A stretch of DNA of 64,000 nt from Microthrixaceae bacterium (GTDB lineage: Bacteria; Actinomycetota; Acidimicrobiia; Acidimicrobiales; Microtrichaceae). A program made the position numbers and the translations under genes. Below, piece after piece: positions 42,288-49,835 of this stretch. Each line of letters opens with the position of its first letter. Within the stretch, counting starts at the first letter, position 1. The stretch spans positions 89,472 through 153,471 of the forward strand of contig JAMLGJ010000003.1 in the NCBI GenBank assembly GCA_023958095.1, read 5' to 3'. The notes under the pieces were generated by a model that was given only the letters and a program-made list of their open reading frames with translations, was not told the origin of the DNA and did not search any database.

Positions 42288-42836
42288 GTGCGTGAACACG
42301 AGGATGTGAACATCGGCAGCGGAGCGAACCGGGATGGAACCGGTGACCGGGAGGAGGGACCGGAGGGGTTCGGCCGAGCGGTGGGAGAGCGGCTGCGGCT
42401 GATCCGGAGCCAGAAGGGCCTGTCGCTGCAGGCTGTCGAAGCGGACTCGGGCGAGGAGTTCAAGGCCTCGGTCCTCGGAGCCTACGAACGCGGGGAGAGG
42501 GCGATCTCGGTGCCGCGTCTGGCCAGGTTGGCCGCGTTCTACCGCGTGCCGGTGGACCAACTCCTTCCGGGAGCACAGGAGGAGCCCGAGGAGGTCGTGC
42601 GCGAGGCGGACTCCCATGGGGCGAAGATCGACCTGACCCGCCTCGAGCACCTGGGCGGAGCCGAGTCCGACATGCTCGCCCGCTACCTGCACATGATCCA
42701 GGTGCAGCGCCAGGACTTCAACGGCCGCATGCTGACCATCCGCCGAGACGACATGCGGGCAATCGCATGCATACTCGGGGTGTCCTACGAGGCCGCCGAC
42801 AGCCGCCTGGCCGAACTCGGCCTGTCGATGGGCTGA
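42288..42836 (+). CDS. bldD: BldD-like developmental regulator, c-di-GMP-binding type
   Basis: This 182-residue DNA-binding protein has an XRE-type helix-turn-helix at about 34-95 (RLRLIRSQKGLSLQAVE, SVLGAYERGERAISVPRLARLAAFYRVPV), very close to streptomycete BldD, followed by QLLPG. Its C-terminal domain keeps the BldD c-di-GMP signature RxD-X8-RxxD as RQD (141-143), eight residues, RRDD (152-155). In Streptomyces, c-di-GMP-bound BldD dimers repress development genes. It has an extra 25-residue acidic N-terminus. GTG 42288 has GAGAGGGG upstream. It converges on the Tad pilus locus. Confidence 0.88.
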   Translation: MREHEDVNIGSGANRDGTGDREEGPEGFGRAVGERLRLIRSQKGLSLQAVEADSGEEFKASVLGAYERGERAISVPRLARLAAFYRVPVDQLLPGAQEEPEEVVREADSHGAKIDLTRLEHLGGAESDMLARYLHMIQVQRQDFNGRMLTIRRDDMRAIACILGVSYEAADSRLAELGLSMG

Positions 42837-42896
42837 CCCGGCCGGTCCCCGGGCACCGCAGCACAGCCAGCGCGGGGGTTGGGCATCCCGCAGCGC

Positions 42897-43778
42897 TCAG
42901 GGCAACACCAGCTGTTGGCCGGGCAGGAGCAGGTCCGGGTTGCCCGGTTCGACCATCCGGTCGGTGTTGGCCTCGATGAGTGCCAGCCAGTAGGTGCGGA
43001 TCTCCGCCTCGCCGGGTTGTTCGTGGCCCAGCATGCGCATGCAGCGTTCGGCGATTCCCCACAGGTGGTCACCCTCGACGACCGTGTAGGGAATCCCGTG
43101 CGGTACGACTCCGGGTGCCGGCCCGCCGTTGTCCCCGACTCCCTCCCGTGCGGTGCTCGGTAGCGAACCCGCTGCGGAGGTCACGGCAGGTCCCTCGACC
43201 TCGGGAGTCGTGGGCGGTGCATTGGTGCCCGGCTCGGAGGTGGTGGGGGTGCTGGTCGGCGTCGCCGGGGTGGCGTCCCGTCCGGCAGTGGGATCCACCT
43301 CGTCGAGGACCACCATCACGGGTGGCTCGGAACCCCTGGTGGTGTCGTCGGAGTCGTCGTGCAACGCCGCCGAGGCAACGGGCTGCGATCCGAGGACTGC
43401 GAGCGACACGAATGCCGCCAGTGGAGCGGGGCTGATCCTCGAGGTGACCCCGAGGAGCAACTCGGATCGGCACAGGATCGCCACTGCATGGAATGCGACG
43501 ACGACCAGGACGTACGAGGCCGCCACCGTGATCAGCAGCCTCGAGATCGAGGCCACGGCGTCGAGGGCCTCTCGCTCCGAGGCCCATGCGGCCCAGCCCC
43601 CCGGATCGAGGGGTGGAGGAGCGAAGCGTTCGTCGTCGACGGACCAGATCGCCGCGAGCGTTGCCGATGCTGCGCCGAGTGTCGCCACCAGGGGCATCCA
43701 GCGACCCGCCAGCGTGTGTCGCGTCGACACGGGGCCACCGTGCAGGGATCCGATCGGGGCTTCCCCGGTTCGTCTCAT
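42897..43778 (-). CDS. LysM-domain membrane protein, last gene of the Tad locus
   Basis: This is a 293-residue protein with three hydrophobic segments in its first 150 residues (MPLVATLGAASATLAAIW, LLITVAASYVLVVVAFHAV, LAAFVSLAVLGS). A Pro/Thr/Glu-rich extracellular linker follows, then a C-terminal LysM domain (YTVVEGDHLWGIAERC to LLLPGQQLVLP, about 230-293). It may anchor the pilus machine to peptidoglycan (inference). The ATG overlaps the stop of the pseudokinase gene (ATGA), and GGAAGGACC precedes it. Confidence 0.8.
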   Translation of the reverse strand: MRRTGEAPIGSLHGGPVSTRHTLAGRWMPLVATLGAASATLAAIWSVDDERFAPPPLDPGGWAAWASEREALDAVASISRLLITVAASYVLVVVAFHAVAILCRSELLLGVTSRISPAPLAAFVSLAVLGSQPVASAALHDDSDDTTRGSEPPVMVVLDEVDPTAGRDATPATPTSTPTTSEPGTNAPPTTPEVEGPAVTSAAGSLPSTAREGVGDNGGPAPGVVPHGIPYTVVEGDHLWGIAERCMRMLGHEQPGEAEIRTYWLALIEANTDRMVEPGNPDLLLPGQQLVLP

Positions 43779-44992
43779 GGTCCTTCCCCCCGTTTCGCTG
43801 CTGAAGAGGTCTCGATCTCGGTCGGAAGCGTGCGGTCCGTGGCCGGCGCACCCGTTGCAAGAGGTGACACGAGGGACCCGTCCTCGAGGCGCACCTGGGG
43901 CAACTGGCACGGACGTGTGGACTCGAGCCCGGTGGCACCCCGGAACTCGCCGACACGCTTCGCCGCGACCGTCTCACCGGGTGCACTCCAGGTCTCGAAG
44001 TGGAACAACTCGCCCGAGCCTCGTCTCAGCAGTGCGACCGTGCCCGAACCGTCGCAGTCCCAGTCGCCGACGAGTGCCTCGTCCCCGACGTCACCGACAC
44101 CGAAGTGCCTGCCTGCCACGGTGACGACGCCGTCGGCGACCTCGGCCCCGTCACATGGGTGCTGCGTCCCGTCCACTTCGATGCTGCAACTGGGAGGTCC
44201 GGGTGTGCCCCCTCCGGTCAACCAGGCAGCGCCCACCCCACCGAGCGCACATGCACAGCCAGCAGCAACGACCAATGGGATGCTCAGGCGGTGGCCCTGC
44301 CCGCGGGGCCGGCGGAGCACACCGGCATCGCGCAGCACGGCGGCTGTCGAGGCGCCGTTCAGCAGTCCCCTCGAACGTTCCAGACGCCGTCGTGCACGGC
44401 TGGTGGCGCGCCGGCACCGAACCCTGGTGAAGCTCCTCGCGAACCCGGGCGGAGCATCGAGTGCCTCGAACACCACCGACGCGAAGTCGGCGTTGTCCGC
44501 CGCAACCATGGCAGCGGAGTGCTGCGGTGCGGGCCGGCTCGCTCCACCGAGCGATGCGAGACGCACCTGCCCGCCGGGGTCGACCAGCACGTGCGACGCT
44601 TCGATCGATCCATGGACCCAGCCGGCCCGGTGGAGCGTGTCGACGAGCCCACAGAGGGACTCGAGGGCACCGGCCCTCTCATCCCGGTCCAGCAGGGCGA
44701 TGTCGCAGAAGGTGAGCCCACCGTGGCGCAGGCTCACCATCTCGGTGTGATCGGCTCCCTCGACCAGCTCCACCAGCTCGGGTGCCACTCCCGGTGGCAG
44801 GCACCGCAGCACCTCGGCCTCACGTCTCAGTCGCTCCCTTCCGGTCCCGCCCGCAACCTTCACCACCACAGCGCGGCCGTCCATGCGCGCCCACCTGATC
44901 TCGCTGCGCTCGTCCGGTGGCGGCGGGCCGACCGACCCCGCCCGGCGCTGTTCCTCAGCAAAGGTCCGCTGGGTTGCCGCCGAAGGGTTCAC
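43775..44992 (-). CDS. Membrane-anchored pseudokinase in the Tad locus
   Basis: This 405-residue protein has a cytosolic kinase-like region with the VVVKV lysine (Lys45) and the RREAEVL helix glutamate, but catalytic motifs are lost. The HRD site reads HGS (127-129) and the DFG site reads SLG (147-149). A shortened C-lobe, a transmembrane helix (about 236-256: LSIPLVVAAGCACALGG) and an extracellular domain with an FG-GAP-like DxDxDG loop (VGDWDCDGSGTVALL) follow. It probably senses or scaffolds rather than phosphorylates. Both ends overlap neighbours (GTGA, ATGA), tying it to the pilus operon. Confidence 0.75.
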   Translation of the reverse strand: MNPSAATQRTFAEEQRRAGSVGPPPPDERSEIRWARMDGRAVVVKVAGGTGRERLRREAEVLRCLPPGVAPELVELVEGADHTEMVSLRHGGLTFCDIALLDRDERAGALESLCGLVDTLHRAGWVHGSIEASHVLVDPGGQVRLASLGGASRPAPQHSAAMVAADNADFASVVFEALDAPPGFARSFTRVRCRRATSRARRRLERSRGLLNGASTAAVLRDAGVLRRPRGQGHRLSIPLVVAAGCACALGGVGAAWLTGGGTPGPPSCSIEVDGTQHPCDGAEVADGVVTVAGRHFGVGDVGDEALVGDWDCDGSGTVALLRRGSGELFHFETWSAPGETVAAKRVGEFRGATGLESTRPCQLPQVRLEDGSLVSPLATGAPATDRTLPTEIETSSAAKRGEGP

Positions 44993-45459
44993 AGCATCCT
45001 CCCGGTCGCCACCACGGGGAACGAGAAGCTGTCGTCGATCCCCGGGACGGCCGATCCGAAGACACGTTCCACCACCACGGTCGCCTCTATGCGCACCACT
45101 CCCCGGTTGGGGTCCGTCGTGACCTCGGCCTCGGTGATCTCGAACGCGGGAGCCTCGAACTCCTCGGGGCCGGCGCCCCCGAGCAGACCCAGGTGTGCAC
45201 GGGCGACCCTGCGGGCCCCGTCGGCATCCAGGCGCACCTCTCCGCTGCGCTGGAACTCCCTGGCATCCACCATCGCCGCGGCGTCGTCGGCTGCGGCGGT
45301 GAGGCTCCGGTATGCCGAGCGACGTGCGGTGTGGGCCAGCGACAGGTCCACTGCCACGGCTCCGAGGACGAGGAGCACGAATACCAGCGCCGGGGCGAGC
45401 ACGAGTGAGGTTGCGCGCTCGCCACCCCGGAGCCCCGAGCGCCCCTTCAGTCGCTGCAT
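44989..45459 (-). CDS. TadE/TadG-like pseudopilin 3
   Basis: This 156-residue protein has a short basic leader RGGERATS, one N-terminal transmembrane helix (LVLAPALVFVLLVLGAVAVDLSLA), and an extracellular part of strands (EVTTDPNRGVVRIEATVVVERVF). This is the layout of TadE/TadG minor pilins. Its start overlaps the stop of the previous pseudopilin gene by 13 bp, and its end overlaps the pseudokinase gene by 4 bp. Confidence 0.75.
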   Translation of the reverse strand: MQRLKGRSGLRGGERATSLVLAPALVFVLLVLGAVAVDLSLAHTARRSAYRSLTAAADDAAAMVDAREFQRSGEVRLDADGARRVARAHLGLLGGAGPEEFEAPAFEITEAEVTTDPNRGVVRIEATVVVERVFGSAVPGIDDSFSFPVVATGRML

Positions 45460-45944
45460 GGTGTGGTTGCGGGGTCGTGGTCGGCTCCGGTGGACATCTC
45501 CTGGTGTGCGTCGACCAACTCGACCGCCCGCACGGACACGGTGACCTCACCGAAGCGTGCGTCGAGCAGCGGGATGCTGATGGCCGGAACGACGGCCTCG
45601 AGCGCCACGGCCGCGGGTGCACACGGTCCGAACAGGCCCGGGTCGGGGTGTTCGACGTGGGTGCGTCGCCACAGCGAGGCGCGTCCCTCGAGGCTCGCCG
45701 CAGCGTGCTGGGTTCCCAGCCGGGCGGCGGCCGTGGGGTCGTCGGCCTCGGTGTAGGCGCGGAGGTATTCACGGGCAGCAGCGTCGAGGGCGGCGCGTGC
45801 ATCCACGACGGCCCACGCGTTCGCGACGAGCACCGTTCCTGCGAGCAGGATGATGCTTCCCAGGGCGAGTGCCTCGGCGCCCGCCACCATTGCGCGCTCG
45901 TTGCCGCGCCGGGCGGCGCTCCCCGGTGTTCCGGGGGCGCTCAC
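45447..45944 (-). CDS. TadE-like pseudopilin 2
   Basis: This 165-residue protein begins with a short leader SAARRGNERAMVAGAE and a hydrophobic helix (ALALGSIILLAGTVLVANAWAVVDA). The exterior part has a Cys pair and strand-forming segments (FGEVTVSVRAVELV). It resembles TadE-like minor pilins, but the sequence is divergent. GTG 45944 overlaps the upstream stop (GTGA). Confidence 0.7.
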   Translation of the reverse strand: MSAPGTPGSAARRGNERAMVAGAEALALGSIILLAGTVLVANAWAVVDARAALDAAAREYLRAYTEADDPTAAARLGTQHAAASLEGRASLWRRTHVEHPDPGLFGPCAPAAVALEAVVPAISIPLLDARFGEVTVSVRAVELVDAHQEMSTGADHDPATTPCSD

Positions 45945-46366
45945 GCCCCCTCCCGGTGCATCCGGATCGTACGGTCCAGTCCGGCCACCACGGGCCCCCC
46001 GCCCGCGATGAAGCGCGGCAGCAGCCCCACTCCGGGGGATCGGACACGCAGGGCGACCATGTCGGGCCCCGAGTCGTCGTGCACGAACCGCAGTTCGACC
46101 TCGCCACAACGCTCGCCGAGTTCGTCGCAGGCGCGTTCGAGGGCCTGGATCCGCCGGGTGGGGCCATCGGATTCCGGTGGGGCGGTAGCCACGCGCCGCA
46201 CGGTCTCGTATGCGATCGACTCCGTTCGGGTCCTGCTCCACAGGCCGAGCGACACGTTGACCGCGAGTCCCAGCATGCCGATGGTGACGCCGAGGCCGAT
46301 CAGGGTGGGGATCAGGCCGCTGCCGCGCTCGGAGTAGGTACTGCGCCGGCATCGCCGAGGGATCAC
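45941..46366 (-). CDS. TadE-like pseudopilin 1
   Basis: This 141-residue protein has the leader SERGSGLIPT followed by a hydrophobic helix (LIGLGVTIGMLGLAVNVSLGL) and a short exterior domain with one Cys pair (ERACDELGERCGEVEL). The G-S-G before the helix resembles a prepilin cleavage region. GTG 46366 overlaps the stop of the Flp-like gene (GTGA). Confidence 0.72.
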   Translation of the reverse strand: MIPRRCRRSTYSERGSGLIPTLIGLGVTIGMLGLAVNVSLGLWSRTRTESIAYETVRRVATAPPESDGPTRRIQALERACDELGERCGEVELRFVHDDSGPDMVALRVRSPGVGLLPRFIAGGGPVVAGLDRTIRMHREGA

Positions 46367-46533
46367 GGAGTGCCGTCGATGCTGCGGATCTGCTCACCGG
46401 TGCGCTCCGTGGCGTCGTTCATGATCACGCTGAACCCCGCCCACAGAGCGACTCCCAGCAGCGCCACGATCAGCACCGCGATCGCGGTGGATATGACGCC
46501 CTCGCCTCGTTCGTCACTTCGGTTCGGATTCAT
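46363..46533 (-). CDS. Flp-like 56-residue prepilin candidate
   Basis: A small gene easily missed: 56 residues starting MNPNRSDERGEGVIST, then a 21-residue hydrophobic helix (AIAVLIVALLGVALWAGFSVI) and a short polar end (NDATERTGEQIRSIDG). Size, the glycine just before the helix and the locus fit Flp-type pilins or short pseudopilins. The canonical Glu-Tyr after the cleavage glycine is absent, so it may be a minor component. The ATG has the locus's best ribosome site, AAGGAG at 7 nt, as expected for an abundant subunit. Confidence 0.7.
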   Translation of the reverse strand: MNPNRSDERGEGVISTAIAVLIVALLGVALWAGFSVIMNDATERTGEQIRSIDGTP

Positions 46534-46681
46534 CTGTTCTCCTTGTCAAGGTCTGGGTCTGTGTCGAGGTGTCGGTCCGTGTCGAGGTGTCGATCTGTCG
46601 GCCCGTGCGCGGACCCGAGCGGTGAGGTGCGGTGGTCGGCGTCCTGTGGGCATGACCGCACACGGCGCCCGGTTGTGCCGC
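46534..46681 (-). other. Untranslated gap before the Flp-like gene, with 18-bp repeats
   Basis: 148 bp without a supported gene inside an otherwise gapless operon. It holds two near-identical 18-bp copies, gtgtcgaggtgtcggtcc (46561-46578) and gtgtcgaggtgtcgatct (46579-46596), on the plus strand. It may host a processing site or an internal promoter for the pilin genes; neither is proven. Confidence 0.6.
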
Positions 46682-47632
46682 TCATCCGGCTATGCGCGAC
46701 ATGGCGCTCACGAACGGGATCCCGATGAGGATCAGCCCCGGCACGAGGGTTGCGACGGTGACGGGAATCCACACGAGCTGGGCGCGTCGTTCGATCGTCT
46801 CGATCAGGCGGCGCTGCGCTGATTCCCTCATCGAACGGGCCTCGGTGGCGAGCAGGGGTCCCACGTCGCGCGTCTCGCGGTGCATCGACAGGACCCCCAC
46901 GAGGCGCTCGGCCGATGCGCTGTGAACCCGCTCGGCGAAGGCCTTCAGGGCATCGATCTGTGCAGTGCCGCGTCGCACCTGCACCTGTGCGATCGCGATC
47001 TCTCGGGCCGCGACACCGTTGCCCCGTGCCGCGATCCTGTCGAGGGCGGTTCCCAGCGACATCCCCGAGGCCATGAGCACACCCAGTTGCTCCGCCACGA
47101 GGGGGAGTTCGTCCTCGAGTCGGTCCCGACGCCGCTGGATGGCACCCTCGAGGGCCTGCTCGGGTGCCAGCAGCGCGATGGCGGGGGCACCCACGAGGAG
47201 GGCGGCGGAGACAGCCGCGGACGTCCCCAGTGAGAGCACGACGAGCCCGGCCAGCCCGAGCACGACCAGGGCGGTCGTGAACTGCGAGGTGCGGAACTGC
47301 ACGACGTCGTCCGGGCGCCCGGCAGCCTGGAGGCGTCCTTCGAGTCCCTGGTGGATCCCGCCCGCCCTGGCCAGTCGGTTCCCAAGCGTGACCGCCACGG
47401 GTGACAGCACGGAGACGAACCGTTGGGCGGGGCTGTGTTGGTTGCCGTGCCCGGCCTCGCCCGCAACCACGATCCGTTGCGGTCCCCCGGACCCGGGCCC
47501 GGACAGGAACGGGGCGATGTAGTCGGCCACGCGTTCGTGGCGTGGGGTGCGACGAAGGGAACGGACCCCGGACAACAGCAGCGAGGAGCCGGCGAAGAGA
47601 GCGGCCGCGCTCAGCAACTCCACGGCCGTCAT
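46682..47632 (-). CDS. tadC: Tad pilus inner-membrane protein TadC
   Basis: This is a 316-residue type II secretion F-domain protein. Membrane segments occur at the start, in the middle (TTALVVLGLAGLVVLSLG, AALLVGAPAIALLAP) and at the end (VWIPVTVATLVPGLILIGIPFV). The cytosolic F domain has LEDELPLVAEQLGVLMASGMSLGTAL and VLSMHRETRDVGPLLATEARSMRESAQ. With TadB it forms the platform that moves pilin. ATG 47632 overlaps the tadB stop (ATGA). Confidence 0.88.
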   Translation of the reverse strand: MTAVELLSAAALFAGSSLLLSGVRSLRRTPRHERVADYIAPFLSGPGSGGPQRIVVAGEAGHGNQHSPAQRFVSVLSPVAVTLGNRLARAGGIHQGLEGRLQAAGRPDDVVQFRTSQFTTALVVLGLAGLVVLSLGTSAAVSAALLVGAPAIALLAPEQALEGAIQRRRDRLEDELPLVAEQLGVLMASGMSLGTALDRIAARGNGVAAREIAIAQVQVRRGTAQIDALKAFAERVHSASAERLVGVLSMHRETRDVGPLLATEARSMRESAQRRLIETIERRAQLVWIPVTVATLVPGLILIGIPFVSAMSRIAG

Positions 47633-48507
47633 CGGTCGAACACCCTGCGCTGGGTGGGTACCCGCATGATCCGGGCTGCCCACCACCAGCACGCCGCGAC
47701 CATGATGACGGCGATGGTGGTGGCCAGCTGGGCGGCGGGGGAGTCGTAGGCATCGCGACCCTCACCGAGGTTGAGGCCGGCGAAGGCCATTCCCGCGGGC
47801 ACCAACAGCACGAACCAGCGGGCCAGCCGGGCACCGGCGGAGCGGGACTCCGCCTCGCGTCGGTGCCGCAGGTCGGTGCGGCGGTCGACGGCCAGTGCCT
47901 CCAGGACCGGATCCAGGTCCCCACCGACCTCGTGAATCACGAGCACGGTCTCACACACGACATCGGCGGTGGGGTCGGCGAGCATCTCCTTGAGCACCGC
48001 GAGGCTGGTCGCGAAGTCGGTGCTCAGGGCCCATTCCCTTCGTGCTGCAGCGAAGGCTGGCCGGTAGGCCTCGGGGCCGTCCATGCCGGCCGCCCAGAAG
48101 GCCTGGGGGATGGGTTGTCCGGCCGACCCGACCCTGACTCGGATCTCGTCGATCATCCGCGGCCACCATTCGAGCGCCGCATCCATGGACCTGGCCGCCC
48201 TGCGGCGCAGAAGCGTCGCGGGAAGCGTCGCGCAGGCCAGACCGACGGCCACTGCCGGCACGGGGGCCTCCAGCACAAACCAGGTGAGACATCCAGCGGC
48301 CGAGCCCGTGAGCATCGACAACAACACGAATCGCTCCGGTGTGGTGTCGTGCAGCCCCGATCGTGTCAGCCACGACTGCACCCTCGTACGCATCCACACG
48401 AGCAGGGAACGGGAACGCTCGGACACACCCGGGGCTGCATCAGGAGAACCCGGGAGCAGCAGGTAGGCGCCGAGGGCCGCACCGATCGCGAGGATGATCG
48501 AGTTCAC
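47629..48507 (-). CDS. tadB: Tad pilus inner-membrane protein TadB
   Basis: This is a 292-residue F-domain protein paralogous to TadC. It has an N-terminal helix (IILAIGAALGAYLLL), a pair near 85-120 (FVLLSMLTGSAAGCLTWFVL), the cytosolic F domain (WWPRMIDEIRVRVGSAGQPIPQAF, VCETVLVIHEVGGDLDPVLEALA), and C-terminal helices. It is the second half of the TadBC platform. GTG 48507 overlaps the tadA stop (GTGA). Confidence 0.88.
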   Translation of the reverse strand: MNSIILAIGAALGAYLLLPGSPDAAPGVSERSRSLLVWMRTRVQSWLTRSGLHDTTPERFVLLSMLTGSAAGCLTWFVLEAPVPAVAVGLACATLPATLLRRRAARSMDAALEWWPRMIDEIRVRVGSAGQPIPQAFWAAGMDGPEAYRPAFAAARREWALSTDFATSLAVLKEMLADPTADVVCETVLVIHEVGGDLDPVLEALAVDRRTDLRHRREAESRSAGARLARWFVLLVPAGMAFAGLNLGEGRDAYDSPAAQLATTIAVIMVAACWWWAARIMRVPTQRRVFDR

Positions 48508-49835
48508 TGCAGGACTCCGGGTGCGCTCGACCGGCGGTGTTGCGGCGGCCCGGCCGCTCCGAGCAGCTCCATCAGGTCCTCTCCCCGGGCGTCCATGCGT
48601 TCCCGTACCCGCTCGGGCACCGCGCCGGTCCACACCAGGTCGTGACCCGTGCGTGCGAAGACATCCGTGGCGGTCAGGTTGACCGCTTCGGTACCCGCCG
48701 CGAGGTCCTCCACCGCGAGTACCGATGACACCCGGGGACCGGCAGCCGACCGTTCGGTGTGGACCACCAGGTCCACCGAGTCGCTGACCAGGCTGTTGAG
48801 CGCGCTCATGGGAAGGTCGCGGGCCGCGTCGGCCAGCTGTGCAACGAACCGCAGGCGCGTGAGGGCCTGGCGGGCAGAGCCGGCGTGCACCGTCGTGTAG
48901 CCGGTGACACCACTGGAGAGCGTCAAGAGGAAGGGCAGCGCCTCCCGGTCGCGCACCTCGCCCACGATCGCGACATCGGGCGCCATCCGTAGGAAGCCCG
49001 CGACGAGGCGCCGCAGATCGATCTCCTCCCGGTCGTTCCGCGCTGGACGGGTCTGCAGGCCGGCCACGTTCGCGATCGGGATGTCGGCCTCGAAGACCTC
49101 TTCGGCGGTGACCACACGAAGACCCGGGTCGAGCTCTGCGGCGCAGCACGACAGCAGCGTTGTCTTGCCCGCTCCGGGTGCTCCTGCGAACACGATCGAC
49201 AGCCGCGCACGCACCGCAGCCGCGAGGAAGCCGGCGGCAGCAGCCGAGAGCGACCCACGCTCGACGAGTTCCGACAGCTCGGAGATCGCAACGCCGGTGA
49301 ACTTGCGGATGTTGACGAGGAGGTGACCTCCACGGGTCAGGTCCCCGTGGACGATGTGCACGCGTGCTCCACCGTCGAGCTGCGCGTCCTGAAGCCCTTC
49401 GGTCGGGTCCAGCTTGCGGTGTGAGCTGGAGGACTCGTCGAGCAGCTTGGTGACGGTACGCGCCACGTGGGCGTCGTCGTGGAACACCTCCGTGTGCATG
49501 CCCGAGGTGCCCACGTGCCGCCGGACGAAGATCGCACTCGGGGAGTTGATCATGATCTCCCAGACGTCGGGATCCTCCAGGAGCTCGGTCAGTGGCCCGT
49601 ACTCGGCGAGGTTGCGGCGTGCACGCACGGCGATCCGCTCCGGGTCGGCCAGGGCGTGTGACCTGATCCCGCGTCGGTGGTCCTCCTCCCATTGCAGGAC
49701 CTCCTCGGCGATCAGGGTGTCGAGCAGGGCGCGGTCCTCGGAGCTCTCCGCGTCGAGTGCCACTGCGTTGGCACGGGTACGGACCCGGTCCTCGATCTCC
49801 TGCAGCGGGTTCGTGTGCGCAGCGAGGTCCGTCAT
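48504..49835 (-). CDS. tadA: Tad pilus assembly ATPase TadA (CpaF)
   Basis: This is a 443-residue secretion ATPase of the VirB11/PulE class. Conserved features are ARRNLAEYGPLTELLEDPDVWEIMIN, an arginine-containing DGGARVHIV block, Walker A GAPGAGKTTLL near residue 219, the Asp box (VVTAEEVFEADIP), Walker B (APDVAIVGEVRDREALPFL), and the His box GYTTVHAGS. It powers pilus extension, and in some systems retraction. ATG 49835 overlaps the CpaE-like gene (ATGA). Confidence 0.93.
   Translation of the reverse strand: MTDLAAHTNPLQEIEDRVRTRANAVALDAESSEDRALLDTLIAEEVLQWEEDHRRGIRSHALADPERIAVRARRNLAEYGPLTELLEDPDVWEIMINSPSAIFVRRHVGTSGMHTEVFHDDAHVARTVTKLLDESSSSHRKLDPTEGLQDAQLDGGARVHIVHGDLTRGGHLLVNIRKFTGVAISELSELVERGSLSAAAAGFLAAAVRARLSIVFAGAPGAGKTTLLSCCAAELDPGLRVVTAEEVFEADIPIANVAGLQTRPARNDREEIDLRRLVAGFLRMAPDVAIVGEVRDREALPFLLTLSSGVTGYTTVHAGSARQALTRLRFVAQLADAARDLPMSALNSLVSDSVDLVVHTERSAAGPRVSSVLAVEDLAAGTEAVNLTATDVFARTGHDLVWTGAVPERVRERMDARGEDLMELLGAAGPPQHRRSSAPGVLQ

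Noticed and set aside
46534..46681. A 35-codon frame MPTGRR... in the Tad gap
   Set aside because: Arg/Pro-rich, no ribosome site, and its codons are mostly the 18-bp repeat.
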